64,000 nucleotides of DNA, from assembly GCF_902498745.1 (NCBI RefSeq), contig NZ_LR701479.1, positions 624,292 to 688,291 of the forward strand. The letters are read 5' to 3'. This DNA comes from Erythrobacter sp. EC-HK427 (GTDB taxonomy: Bacteria; Pseudomonadota; Alphaproteobacteria; Sphingomonadales; Sphingomonadaceae). The notes under the pieces were generated by a model that did not search any database, was not told where the DNA came from, and worked only from the letters and a program-made list of their open reading frames with translations. Position numbers and translations under genes: made by a program. Of the stretch, positions 46,499 to 54,774 are shown in pieces. Positions within the stretch are counted from its first letter, which is position 1. Every line of letters starts with the position of its first letter.

Positions 46499-49435
46499 TC
46501 AGATACCAACTTCGAACGGCTTAACCCTCTCTTTGGTGAGTTCGCGGGTGAGTTCGGGTTTCTCGCTGGCCGGTGACGAACCGGTATTGCCCTTGCCTGG
46601 TGTATGCCCCTTCGCCGCTGCCATCTTGAGCCGTTGCGTGACTTCAAGAGCCGACGCTTTCTCGCCGCTATTGGACTTGATGGCTCGGCCGAGTTTCTCT
46701 GCATTGTCCACGACAAGCGTCAGCCCATCCCGCAGCCGGGTGACGGTAACAAGAAAGGTCTGCTTGTTCGCGAGATTGCGTTCGCGGCTGTCCATCACCG
46801 CAATCCCGCGATCCGCCGTCAGTCCCTGCGCCATATGGGCATTCAGGGCATAAGCGAGGTCGACGCGTGCGAGCATCGGATCCTCGCGGCGCAGGCGAAG
46901 CACTTTGCCCTCTGAGGCTTCCACGGTGATGCCCTTGCCGTCGATCTGCGTGATCCTCGCCTGGCCGGCATTAAAGAGCCCGCGCTTGTGGTCATTGTCC
47001 GTCCAGCGGATTTTGTCCCCCTCGAACAGAGCCAGCTGCCGGCGCTCGAAGAGCGACAGCCGGTCGCCGTCCGCGCCCGGCCGCAGGCGTGCCGGCGTGA
47101 ATGTGCGAAGCCGTCCCTTCTTGTCTTCGAGCACGATCCGCTTGCGCGCATGGTCGACAGTGTTGACGGTATAGTGCCCTTTGGAAAGCTTCTGCGTGCT
47201 GTCGCGTGAACGCAAATCGAGCACCATTCCGGGTTGATAGACGTGCAGGTGGCGCAGCTCCTCGCGGGTCGCATTCACCCGCGACAGGACAGTCAGCTGC
47301 GCAGCGCCCGGGCCCAGCTCGCCATTGGCCCTGAGGCCGCGCTGAACGGCCTCGTTAACCGCAGAGCGCAGCGCCCGGCCCGAGGCATAGATCGCCGTCC
47401 GCTCGCGATCCGCCGGGCCCAGCGACAACCATTGCTCGGCAGCCACGATTGCACTGTCCCCGCTGGTCTCAATGGTCGCAGGCGCAAGCGCTTTCAGTGC
47501 ATCATCGATGCGCCCGTCCTGCGCGGCTGCCTGCGCGCGGCGCAGATCAGGATCGCGCCCGCGCAGATTGACGTCCATGATGGCGCGCGCGATTCCCGCC
47601 TGCTGGACAAGATCGAAGGGCTTGCCGGCATCGACGGCACCCAGCTGGCGTTTGTCGCCAACCAGAACGAGGCGATGGACTTCTGCAAGGTTCGCGAGGC
47701 GAACCAGCTTTGCCTTGTCCGCGTTCGACACCATCGATGCTTCATCGAGCACCAGCACATGATCGCCAAGCGCATCGCGCGCCGCGTTCACGAGCGCGGC
47801 ATTGCCGGGCTCCTGCAAGAGCCTGCCCCACTGGGCCAGAAAGCGGGCAATCGTCATCGAACGGATGCCGGTGTCGCGCGCGAGCATCTGGACGAGCGTG
47901 TTCTGCACCGCGAGCCCCAGTACCTGTTTGCCCTCCTCGCGAAGCAGCTGCGCAACCGGCGTCAGCACACTGCTCTTGCCCGCCCCGGCAATGCCTTGGA
48001 TCGCAACAATTCTGTCGCGCGAGGACAGGACTAGACTGGCCGCATTCTGCTGCCCCGCATTAAGGGCGAAGCCGTGATTGAGCGCGGCGACGGCCTGGAC
48101 CCGCTCCTCGGCATCCTTGCGATCCAGAATGGGCGATACGGCTCCTCGCCCTAGATCGACATCGGCCAGAACAGAGCTCTCAAGATCAAGCGCCTCACGG
48201 CTTGCCAGCCAGCCCTGATGCTCGCCCTTGCCCCGCTCGAGCGCACCGCTTCTGAGCAGGGCGGCTACGCGCGTTTCGACATGCTTTACCGTCGTCGGAA
48301 GCCCAAAATCGAGCGCAGCCTTGAGCAATCCCTCGCGGGGGAACGCTGCCTCGCGCTGCGAGAGGTGGCGTACTGCGGAAGCGACTGCCTGCGCAGCGGC
48401 TATCGTAGGCGCGTCTTTCTTCAGCACATGGGCCGGGATAAGGGGGTCTCCCGGATCGCCTTTGATCCGCTGCGCAAACTCCCGCAGCTTGGCCATGCCG
48501 CGGTGGAGGAGGCTTTCCGCTTTTGCATCTGCGATGGTCCTGGCTGCTGCCCGCATCTGGGATGCATCGATCATACCCGGCAGATCAAGCCCGACCTCCC
48601 CTGCACTTTGTTGCCACTCCCCAAGGAGGCCTTCACGGTCCCTTACAGGTGCTTTGTTTTTCCGCGTAGCAAGCACGGCAACGTCACGCGCCTTCGGGGA
48701 GTTTTCGCCAAGGTGACGGACCGCATCAAGGACCTCTTCGCGGCGCGACGAGAACGCCCTGATCTGCTCGCGTGTGATGCCGGCGGCTTCAAAATTGCCG
48801 TGCTTGCCGACGGGACCGGCTTCGTAGCCCAGTTTTTCGACGTCCATGCGGAAGCGGGCCATGGTCATCGCGTTGAGCAGCGTGTTAAATGACCAGAGCT
48901 TATCATTGCGCAGCGCCCGCCACTTGCCGTCGGGACCTTGCGTGACGTTGGCGACAACCGCGTGAAAATGCAGGTTGGGCTCCTGGTTGCGATTGGTATC
49001 GTGCTGGAAGAGGCCGATTGTAAGGTTATCGGTCGCGACCTTCCCGTACCCCTCCTTGCTGCCCATCCGGGTCTGTGCCGCGTTGGTCTCGGCCCAGCGC
49101 AATGTCTCGACCACTGCTTCTCGGTAGGCTTCGATTATCCGCTTGTCTCCGCCAACAAGCGCAAGGAGCGACCAGCTCTTCGGGAGCGAGAAGGTGAGGT
49201 CGGTTCCGGGCCTGTGGGACTGGCCAGCGTTACCAACCTGGATGCCGCCGGGCAGTTCTCCGCGCAGCAAGGCGTCGAACTGCTCCGCATTGACGCTGCC
49301 CTCAAGGCCAAGTCGCTCGGCTCCTTTGCCGGTCCAGGTTCCCGAGCGATCGGCATCAGCGCCGGTGTAGTAATTGTCGGCGGCAAAGTAGGCCGCTGCA
49401 GCCGAAGGGGAGCGCACATTGGCAACGGAAAGCAT
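46499..49435 (-). CDS. traI: MobF conjugative relaxase/helicase TraI
   Basis: The 978-residue protein has an N-terminal relaxase domain with tyrosine candidates in AAAYFAADNYYTGADA and the three-His metal site region NQEPNLHFHAVVAN near residue 175. The C-terminal UvrD/RecD-like helicase has Walker A GIAGAGKSSVL near 483, motif II LVLDEASMVSN near 560, and a final YALNAHMAQGLTADRGIAVM. It nicks oriT on one strand, stays covalently linked to the DNA, and unwinds it for transfer. The length is typical of TrwC (~960) and shorter than F TraI. It is followed by TraD and an accessory gene on the same strand, in an arrangement common to sphingomonad plasmids. The S24 repressor gene converges on it. 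Confidence 0.93.
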   Translation of the reverse strand: MLSVANVRSPSAAAAYFAADNYYTGADADRSGTWTGKGAERLGLEGSVNAEQFDALLRGELPGGIQVGNAGQSHRPGTDLTFSLPKSWSLLALVGGDKRIIEAYREAVVETLRWAETNAAQTRMGSKEGYGKVATDNLTIGLFQHDTNRNQEPNLHFHAVVANVTQGPDGKWRALRNDKLWSFNTLLNAMTMARFRMDVEKLGYEAGPVGKHGNFEAAGITREQIRAFSSRREEVLDAVRHLGENSPKARDVAVLATRKNKAPVRDREGLLGEWQQSAGEVGLDLPGMIDASQMRAAARTIADAKAESLLHRGMAKLREFAQRIKGDPGDPLIPAHVLKKDAPTIAAAQAVASAVRHLSQREAAFPREGLLKAALDFGLPTTVKHVETRVAALLRSGALERGKGEHQGWLASREALDLESSVLADVDLGRGAVSPILDRKDAEERVQAVAALNHGFALNAGQQNAASLVLSSRDRIVAIQGIAGAGKSSVLTPVAQLLREEGKQVLGLAVQNTLVQMLARDTGIRSMTIARFLAQWGRLLQEPGNAALVNAARDALGDHVLVLDEASMVSNADKAKLVRLANLAEVHRLVLVGDKRQLGAVDAGKPFDLVQQAGIARAIMDVNLRGRDPDLRRAQAAAQDGRIDDALKALAPATIETSGDSAIVAAEQWLSLGPADRERTAIYASGRALRSAVNEAVQRGLRANGELGPGAAQLTVLSRVNATREELRHLHVYQPGMVLDLRSRDSTQKLSKGHYTVNTVDHARKRIVLEDKKGRLRTFTPARLRPGADGDRLSLFERRQLALFEGDKIRWTDNDHKRGLFNAGQARITQIDGKGITVEASEGKVLRLRREDPMLARVDLAYALNAHMAQGLTADRGIAVMDSRERNLANKQTFLVTVTRLRDGLTLVVDNAEKLGRAIKSNSGEKASALEVTQRLKMAAAKGHTPGKGNTGSSPASEKPELTRELTKERVKPFEVGI

Positions 49436-49494
49436 CGTCTCTGATCCTCGTCACGGCTCCCCTCCGGGCCGAAAAATCCCTTCCCTTGTTCACG

Positions 49495-51810
49495 TCACAT
49501 ATCGGGCTCAAACTCTCCCAAATCCTTCGCAGGCGGATCGCTTACAGCGCCTTCTCGCAGATCCCTTTCGGCCGGCTTGATGGACCGGCGCTCACTCTCG
49601 CGTGATCGTTCCTGGGCTGGAGGAAGAGCCTTGTCGGGGTTTTGATCGCTGGCAGATCCGGGCTCAGCCAGGTCCTTTTTACCAGCCTCGACCAGAGAGT
49701 TATCGCCCGTTTGCACGGCAGATGGTGGCAGCGTCGCAGACGCGTCAACGACTGCATTGCCGCCAGCTCTGGACCTGGCCTCTCCGGCCTGACGCCATGC
49801 CTCCAACTGCTCGCGGGAATCCGCTTGCTGATGATCTCGCGCCTCAGCAACGGGACTATCTGGTCCTGACAAACTGAGGTTGAGCTGCTTGGGATCGACA
49901 GGCTTTCCAGCACCATCGTCATTAGACGCAGGATGCTCACCATCCGTTTTGGAGCGGGCCTTTCGCATCTTCGCCGAAGCGGTGCCCGAACCCTTTGCGC
50001 TCTTCGCAGACGGTTTCTCGCGCGGAATGAAACCCTCGGCAATACGATCGCGCGAACGGGGTATGAGCGATACCGGGGCGGCAGGGAACCCGTCAGGAAA
50101 CTTGATATAGGCTGAGAGCCTGGGAAGGTTCATGAACTGGTCCGGGAGGAGCAGAGGCTCGACCTGCCGCCTCGGTGTCAGGCTGACTGCGTCGCGGGCA
50201 TTGTTGTAGCCGTAGCTATAGCCCTCTTCCATATCGCGCACCTGCCGGTGACCGATGAAATCGGAGCACCATGTCGCAGTCTCGCGGTCGGCTGTTGCCA
50301 GGATAAGCTTGGTCCGCGCAAGCGAAGACAAGGTCATGGCCATGTTCTCGCCATAGACTTCCTTGAGCTTGGCAAACGCATGCACCCCGGTGATGATCGC
50401 ACCGCCGAAATTGCGTGCGGTCTGCAGCCCCTTTTCGAGGGCAGGCAGCCGATGCAGGGCACCGAGCTCGTCGATCAGGAACCACATTCTGAGGTCCTGC
50501 GTGCGCTCAAGCGTCATCAGCGTGTTCATCGCCGTATCGAGCCAAAGCGTGAGCAATTGCGATGAGATGCTCATGTCGACATAGCGCGCGGAGAGGAACA
50601 GGATCGAACCCGTTTCGCAGTCACCTTTGACCCAGTCGCGGACCGAAAAGCGTGGCCCTTCCGAGGGCAACAGCTTGAGCACTTTCGCGTTCGCATTGAA
50701 CACCGCACGGATCGATTCTGCCATGCGGGCAGCCTCGGGAGCGGTGAGCGGGTCGGCCATTGTCCCGCGCATCAGCTTGTGCACCTCGGCCAGATCCGCC
50801 GTCATCAGTTTCTGTGCGAGGGCCTCGTTGGTTGCGGCACCATTGCGTGAGAGATGAAGGCACATCTCGACAAACAGCATCCGCGCCGCAAGCACCCAGA
50901 ACTGTTCCGATCCGCCGCCATCATGAGGCACCAGCGCCTCGGCTGCGGCATGGAATTCGGCCTCGTTCGAGCAGTCGTTGAACACGCTCCAAAGCGGACA
51001 ACGCGCATCGATGGGGTTGAGAATAATGTCGCGTGCCGGATCGTAATAGGCCTCGATAAAAGCACCGGTGAGATCGAAGATCACCGCGCGCTGGCCGCGC
51101 GCCCGGGCCTCGGTCACGAGCTCTGTCAACGCGACCGTCTTACCGGTTCCGGTCGTGCCAATGAGCATGGTGTGGCTCTGCTCGAGCCGCCATGGCCAGC
51201 TCACGCCAGCAAGATGCGCGGGCGCGTAATGACCTGCTTCTGCAAGTGCAGAAGAGCTTGCCAGCCGCCATTTCCAACCGAACTTTTGCCCGAGCTCTTC
51301 GGCACGACGCTTGGCGTTATAGCGTTCGATTTCGTCCTCGAGGTCATCGAGCGAAACCAGCATGGCTCCGCGCTCGTGCTTACGTTCTTTTGACTTTCCT
51401 CCGAAGCGCTCGGCGAACCACCAGAAGAACACGAAAGCCGGACCGAGAAGAACTGCAGAGGTAAGCAAACCCTGCTTTGCTGCCGTTCGGAATGCGTCCA
51501 TCGCGGCGATCATGGGCGGGAAGTCGCGGACCACCGCGAATGGGAGACCAACCTTCTCTCCGTCGGCCAACGTAAGGTTGACCAGTTTTGCCGGATCAAA
51601 CTCCATAAAGGCGTAGAGGCTGGCATAGACATGCATCCAGACCAGGTAGAACTGGTTATCGCTCAGGGTCGTTCGCACTTCCCAGTAACAAGTACCAAGA
51701 ACGACAAGCGCAGTGACGATTGCGGGGCCCTTCAAGCCCGCTGCAAACATGAAGGCAAAGTGCCCAAGCAACTGGCTTCCGCGGGTGAAGTTGAGAAGGT
51801 TATGCTTCAT
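49495..51810 (-). CDS. traD: Type IV coupling protein TraD
   Basis: The 771-residue protein has two N-terminal membrane helices (residues ~12-40, GHFAFMFAAGLKGPAIVTAL, and ~100-118, LLTSAVLLGPAFVFFWWFA), then a RecA-like ATPase with Walker A IGTTGTGKTVALTEL near 223 and Walker B WFLIDELGALHRLPAL near 446. The last ~200 residues are charged, low-complexity and probably disordered. It couples the relaxosome to the secretion channel. The start ATG at 51810 overlaps the end of the accessory gene by 11 bases; the longer start would run through the other gene. It lies 59 bases upstream of traI on the same strand. Confidence 0.92.
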   Translation of the reverse strand: MKHNLLNFTRGSQLLGHFAFMFAAGLKGPAIVTALVVLGTCYWEVRTTLSDNQFYLVWMHVYASLYAFMEFDPAKLVNLTLADGEKVGLPFAVVRDFPPMIAAMDAFRTAAKQGLLTSAVLLGPAFVFFWWFAERFGGKSKERKHERGAMLVSLDDLEDEIERYNAKRRAEELGQKFGWKWRLASSSALAEAGHYAPAHLAGVSWPWRLEQSHTMLIGTTGTGKTVALTELVTEARARGQRAVIFDLTGAFIEAYYDPARDIILNPIDARCPLWSVFNDCSNEAEFHAAAEALVPHDGGGSEQFWVLAARMLFVEMCLHLSRNGAATNEALAQKLMTADLAEVHKLMRGTMADPLTAPEAARMAESIRAVFNANAKVLKLLPSEGPRFSVRDWVKGDCETGSILFLSARYVDMSISSQLLTLWLDTAMNTLMTLERTQDLRMWFLIDELGALHRLPALEKGLQTARNFGGAIITGVHAFAKLKEVYGENMAMTLSSLARTKLILATADRETATWCSDFIGHRQVRDMEEGYSYGYNNARDAVSLTPRRQVEPLLLPDQFMNLPRLSAYIKFPDGFPAAPVSLIPRSRDRIAEGFIPREKPSAKSAKGSGTASAKMRKARSKTDGEHPASNDDGAGKPVDPKQLNLSLSGPDSPVAEARDHQQADSREQLEAWRQAGEARSRAGGNAVVDASATLPPSAVQTGDNSLVEAGKKDLAEPGSASDQNPDKALPPAQERSRESERRSIKPAERDLREGAVSDPPAKDLGEFEPDM

Positions 51811-52132
51811 GGGAACTGCCCCCCATGTTGGTGCGCAACGGCAGGCCAAGCCGTTCAAGACGGCGGCGGTAAGCCTCGTGGGTCCGGTCCCGCAATGTCG
51901 GGTCCGGATGACCGGCAAGCAGGGCATCGAGAGCCACGGAAATGAAGACGTTTTGCCGCGCCGGATCGAGTGCTGGAGGCCTGTCCTTCGGCTGGTTATC
52001 GCGGTGCCAGGCCGCAACAATGAGGTCGCGGATGAAGACGCTCACACTCTCGCCCTGATCCGCAGCACACTGGCGAACCCAGTTGCCGACAGGAGGCGAT
52101 ACAAATGTCTGGAGCCGATCTTGTCGGGTCAT
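51800..52132 (-). CDS. Ribbon-helix-helix-like relaxosome accessory protein
   Basis: The 110-residue product begins MTRQDRLQTFVSPPVGNWVR, then QGESVSVFIRDLIVAAW, which fits a ribbon-helix-helix DNA-binding domain (a beta strand followed by two helices with conserved S-x-F/V-I-R). TrwA, TraY, MobC and similar auxiliary relaxosome proteins have this fold. It overlaps traD by 11 bases and is followed by traI, and the likely oriT is within 140 bases upstream. It probably binds oriT and helps the relaxase. The role is inferred from fold and context. The ATG at 52132 is chosen because the longer frame has no plausible N-terminus. Confidence 0.72.
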   Translation of the reverse strand: MTRQDRLQTFVSPPVGNWVRQCAADQGESVSVFIRDLIVAAWHRDNQPKDRPPALDPARQNVFISVALDALLAGHPDPTLRDRTHEAYRRRLERLGLPLRTNMGGSSHEA

Positions 52133-52136
52133 GAAA

Positions 52137-52165
52137 CAGGTTCCTTGTCGGGCCGACGGAACCTG
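52137..52165. repeat. Inverted repeat upstream of the relaxosome gene
   Basis: CAGGTTCC (52137-52144) and GGAACCTG (52158-52165) form a perfect 8-base dyad with a 13-base centre. It starts five bases upstream of the ATG of the ribbon-helix-helix gene. The centre TTGTCGGG recurs in another dyad element near 54285. It may be an operator of the tra accessory operon or a translational hairpin. Confidence 0.55.
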
Positions 52166-52166
52166 G

Positions 52167-52186
52167 CTCACCTTGCGGAAGGTGAG
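52167..52186. repeat. Second inverted repeat upstream of the relaxosome gene
   Basis: CTCACCTT and AAGGTGAG form a perfect 8-base stem around GCGG. The dyad lies between the 52137 dyad and the putative oriT, within the leader of the ribbon-helix-helix gene. Binding by the accessory protein, or a structured leader, is a reasonable guess. Confidence 0.5.
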
Positions 52187-52200
52187 GATGAGAATAAATC

Positions 52201-52271
52201 GTGAACAACTCACAGTCAATGGAAACTTTAGGACATGATTACAATGTTCTATGCCGATGTGAGTTGTGCAC
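52201..52271. other. Candidate origin of transfer (oriT)
   Basis: GTGAACAACTCACA (52201-52214) is mirrored by TGTGAGTTGTGCAC (52258-52271), matching at 13 of 14 positions across a 43-base AT-richer centre. The centre contains a smaller dyad, ACAT-GATTACA-ATGT. The site lies just upstream of the relaxosome, traD and traI genes, where TrwC-type origins are usually found. The nic site itself cannot be picked out. The call is made from geometry, not from homology. Confidence 0.55.
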
Positions 52272-52821
52272 GGATCAGCGCAAACCCGCTCGACCCGCAG
52301 ACGGGTTGTTTCCGCCCAAAACGGGATTTCTCAATACATTCCGAATGATACTTCCCGAATTCGCGGGGTAGGGTGTGCTCCCTGTTCCCCTATGCGCAGG
52401 ATCGAACCAGTAACTCCGGGGTCCTTGCTGCTGATGCCTTTTGCCCATGTCCCGAACGGAGCGCGAGCAGCGGTCATACGGCACGTTTTCGCAAGCAATT
52501 CGGCCGAACAACGACGCTACCAGGAAGAGACAGCACCTGCGAAGGAGGCAGCGGCCAAGGGCGCGTGGGCAGCAAGGCCCGCGGGAGCTGTCGCGGCCGC
52601 CGCTTCCCGCCGCCCGACCCGTTGCCGGTGCGCAAGTGCTTGCGGGGCCCAAGAGCCCATCAGGCCGCTCCCTCAGGAGCGCATCGTCAGATGCGCGGGA
52701 CAGAGAGCGTCCGCAGCCCCGCTCAATTCTTCGGGCGCCGCCGCATTGCGGCGCGCGCCCGTCAGCACGTCCGAAAGAGGGTATGACCAACCCGCTCCGC
52801 ATATACGGCGAACAAGAAAAT
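52272..52821. other. GC-rich intergenic region right of oriT
   Basis: No credible gene is seen in this stretch. The long frames are Arg- and Pro-rich and arise from GC-rich composition, without ribosome-binding sites. It may hold relaxosome or partition sites. A GGTTCGATCC-like motif on the minus strand at 52400-52409 resembles a tRNA T-arm, but no tRNA can be folded around it. Confidence 0.5.
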
Positions 52822-52851
52822 AGGGCGAGAACCGGCACCGGTTCCCGCCCT
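52822..52851 (-). terminator. Rho-independent terminator after the 73-residue gene
   Basis: The minus strand folds into a 14-base stem (AGGGCGGGAACCGG with CCGGTTCTCGCCCT, one G-U pair) with a 2-base loop, followed by ATTTTCTTGTT. It lies 11 bases beyond the stop of the minus-strand gene ending at 52862. Confidence 0.8.
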
Positions 52852-52861
52852 GTCGAAAGCG

Positions 52862-53083
52862 TCAGAATTCGTCGAGCATACCCCCGTGGACGGTATGGAC
52901 GACGCGGCCTGCAAGATGCGCCGGCAGGGCGTTGTAGTCACCCTCGTCGATGGCGAAATACCCGAGCTGATCATCCTCGATGACGTGCTGATCAAAGAAG
53001 CTGTGCAATGCTCTGCGTTCAGCGGTTTCCAAAGCCTCGAAGTAGCTCCGGGACGGCACGGCGTAACGTTTGGCATAAGTCAT
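52862..53083 (-). CDS. Small backbone protein of unknown function
   Basis: The 73-residue acidic protein begins MTYAKRYAVPSRSYFEALET and contains FFDQHVIEDDQLGYFAIDEG. No motif is recognised. It is preceded by a strong AGGAGGA and followed by a terminator, so it is a well-formed single-gene unit. A perfect hairpin is five bases upstream of its ribosome-binding site, as in other genes of this backbone. Comparable small genes occur in sphingomonad plasmid backbones. No function is assigned. Confidence 0.75.
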   Translation of the reverse strand: MTYAKRYAVPSRSYFEALETAERRALHSFFDQHVIEDDQLGYFAIDEGDYNALPAHLAGRVVHTVHGGMLDEF

Positions 53084-53434
53084 GATAATCCTCCTGATTT
53101 CTGTCGTGAGACGACAGGAGGCGTGCGTGATGGTGTTGGGGCTGCCGGGTCACAGGATCGCCCGTTCGGGCGACCGCGTCAGCGGCGGCGGGGGAAACGA
53201 TTTTGTTCGACGCCGGATGCAATCCGGTGGCGGGCAAAATGGTGGGGCCCCGCGCGTCCTTGATGCGGCGGACACAAGGCCATCATACTGGGACAAGTGT
53301 GAGCAAGGACCCTCCCCCTCCCGCCCAGTGCGCAAAATTTGGCAGACGGGCACAAGCAGGCTTTCCTACACCCCGTCGATGCGCACATGATGGTCCTCGG
53401 GAGGCTTTGAAGGGGGAAGGAAAGGACCACAGAC
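53084..53434. other. Intergenic region with leader hairpins, no gene
   Basis: This 351-base gap separates the divergent 73-residue and 88-residue genes. It carries two perfect hairpins: CTGTCG-TGAGA-CGACAG (53101-53117), just 5' of the ribosome-binding site of the minus-strand gene, and TCGCCCG-TT-CGGGCGA (53158-53173). It presumably contains both promoters, which I could not place. Confidence 0.55.
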
Positions 53435-53701
53435 ATGCCCCGAAACAAGAGCGCGATTGCTGCCCTGCAAAAGCTCGAAGCGGACCGCAAAGCGCTGGAT
53501 ACAAGGCAGCGGCAACTCGAAGCCGAAGCAGCCAGAGAACTTGGCGAAATCATCCTCGGGAGCGGCCTTGAAACCTTTTCGAAGAAAGGTCTGAGGCAGG
53601 TCGCCGAAGCGCTCGGCAAGCTGGGTGAAGCGGCCGCAACGCAAAGACTGGCAGAAGCCGCGAGCGACCGAAACGCAAAACCCTCTCTGCAAGCGCGGTA
53701 G
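53435..53701 (+). CDS. Small coiled-coil-like backbone protein
   Basis: The 88-residue product reads MPRNKSAIAALQKLEADRKA, then a long Glu/Ala/Arg helix and a conserved-looking LGEIILGSGLETFSKKGLRQ. I recall a similar family of plasmid-borne small proteins in sphingomonads (perhaps DUF6437) and a loose resemblance to Ti-plasmid TraC/TraD small proteins, but neither is certain. The gene is preceded by a purine-rich GGAAGGAAAGGA and followed by a strong bidirectional terminator. It probably binds DNA or other proteins through the basic N-terminus and coiled coil. Confidence 0.75.
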   Translation: MPRNKSAIAALQKLEADRKALDTRQRQLEAEAARELGEIILGSGLETFSKKGLRQVAEALGKLGEAAATQRLAEAASDRNAKPSLQAR

Positions 53702-53710
53702 TCACAGCAG

Positions 53711-53744
53711 AAGAGGCCCCTGCCGCTTGCGGCAGGGGCCTCTT
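53711..53744. terminator. Bidirectional terminator hairpin between convergent genes
   Basis: A perfect 16-base stem (AAGAGGCCCCTGCCGC with its complement) closes around TT. It lies nine bases after the 88-residue gene and 26 bases after the end of ssb on the other strand. The AT-rich outer ends of the stem provide a short U-run in either direction. Confidence 0.85.
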
Positions 53745-53769
53745 CCTCGTGGCAGCGGTGCTGTGAAGG

Positions 53770-54165
53770 TCACTCGATCTCGGGAGCGTCCTGGTTCTCC
53801 TGATCGTCAGAACCATTGGCGCGGGAGAGGAAGTCGACCTTGTCGGCGAGGATCTCGCAGCCGTAACGCTTGACGCCATCCTGATCTTCCCACTGGGTGT
53901 AGTGAAGACGGCCCTGCACCGAGACCAGTTGGCCCTTGGAGCAATATTGGCCAACGGTTTTGGCGAGGCCGTTGAAGCAGGTCACCCGGTGGAATTCGCT
54001 GTCCTTCGCGGTGTAGCCGTTTTCATCCTTGTAGGTCTTGCCATCCTTGTCGCGTGCGGGGCGATCGGTGACGACGGTAATGCCGGTAACGTTGGTTCCA
54101 CCCTGGGTCGTGCGGACATCAGGCTTGCGGGCAACGCGGCCAGTGAGGATAACGAGATTGGTCAT
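53770..54165 (-). CDS. ssb: Single-stranded DNA-binding protein (element-borne)
   Basis: The 131-residue protein has the SSB OB-fold: MTNLVILTGRVARKPDVRTT, then FHRVTCFNGLAKTVGQYC and GQLVSVQGRLHYTQWEDQDG. The C-terminal tail is short and acidic (SDDQENQDAPEIE) but lacks the usual DDDIPF tip, so its contacts with host repair proteins may be changed. Conjugative elements carry their own SSB to protect transferred single strands and dampen SOS. The ATG at 54165 follows AAGGAG. A 9-base hairpin (54188-54208) is in the leader. It ends at a terminator shared with the 88-residue gene. Confidence 0.94.
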   Translation of the reverse strand: MTNLVILTGRVARKPDVRTTQGGTNVTGITVVTDRPARDKDGKTYKDENGYTAKDSEFHRVTCFNGLAKTVGQYCSKGQLVSVQGRLHYTQWEDQDGVKRYGCEILADKVDFLSRANGSDDQENQDAPEIE

Positions 54166-54187
54166 GGTAATTCTCCTTCAGGTCTCA

Positions 54188-54208
54188 AACCGGAAGGCAT
54201 TTCCGGCT
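54188..54208 (-). promoter_or_regulatory. Leader hairpin of ssb
   Basis: On the minus strand AAGCCGGAA pairs with TTCCGGTTT (one G-U) around ATGCC, ten bases 5' of the AAGGAG of ssb. Similar hairpins stand just before the ribosome-binding sites of the 73-residue gene, the DUF2493 gene and ardC, which suggests a common leader design. Confidence 0.5.
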
Positions 54209-54272
54209 TGCGAACGTCGAAGAGAAACAGGGCATGGGAGGACTGCACCGCAGGCCCGTAGGGACTAAGGGA

Positions 54273-54340
54273 AACCTGTTCCTTGTCGGGTGGTGCGGGC
54301 AGCCTGCGCAGCAGGCAACACGGCCGGCAAGGAACAGGTT
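54273..54340. repeat. Long dyad element with inner hairpin (element family copy 1)
   Basis: AACCTGTTCCTTG (54273-54285) and CAAGGAACAGGTT (54328-54340) form a perfect 13-base inverted repeat. The centre contains GCCTGC-GCA-GCAGGC (54302-54316), a perfect smaller hairpin. It is 108-175 bases upstream of ssb. A related element at 55827-55878 shares GGGAAACCTG, GCGGGCA, ACACGG and CAGGTTGC in the same order but lacks the inner 16 bases. Confidence 0.75.
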
Positions 54341-54434
54341 GCTGTCCTTCGCTGACCTGGTTCAGACAGGTTCGCAACAAAGCCGGATTGGCATTCGGTC
54401 GGGAATGAAGGTGATCCGCAGATCCAACGCTTCC

Positions 54435-54704
54435 TTACCCCTCTGCATCGCCTTCGCTTGCCGCGAGCAGATCCATGAAGCTGCGGGCAGCGTCCCGGTC
54501 TTCCTCACTCTCGAACGCGACATCAAGGTCAGGGGCGGACCCGAACATGTGGAGGAGCGACCACAGAGCAAAGCGCTTACCCCGGTCTTCCTCAAGGCCG
54601 AGATCGACCCGGCAATGCTCGATGCCGGCTGCCAAAGTGTCGGGCGCCGCCCCAGAGAGGTCGGTTGTAGCGAAATAGCGGCGGAGCAGATCGTCCAGTT
54701 GCAT
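54435..54704 (-). CDS. Small acidic backbone protein
   Basis: The 89-residue protein begins MQLDDLLRRYFATTDLSGAA and is rich in Asp and Glu, ending SFMDLLAASEGDAEG. No family is recognised. I chose the ATG at 54704; an upstream frame extension by 12 residues looks like untranslated leader. It lies downstream of the DUF2493 gene on the same strand with a 70-base gap. It may be DNA-mimicking or a small regulator, but there is no direct support. Confidence 0.65.
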   Translation of the reverse strand: MQLDDLLRRYFATTDLSGAAPDTLAAGIEHCRVDLGLEEDRGKRFALWSLLHMFGSAPDLDVAFESEEDRDAARSFMDLLAASEGDAEG

Positions 54705-54774
54705 GCCTGAAGCATAGCCGGGTTGACGCCGGATGCACATCCAGGGAATTCAGAACCAGATGATGAAAGGCCCA

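Noticed and set aside
52400-52409. tRNA T-arm-like GGTTCGATCC on the minus strand
   Set aside because: The flanks do not form a paired T-stem, anticodon arm or acceptor stem.
52441-52983. Arg/Pro-rich open frames right of oriT
   Set aside because: Composition is typical of GC-rich non-coding sequence, there is no ribosome-binding site, and a terminator and a real minus-strand gene overlap the end.
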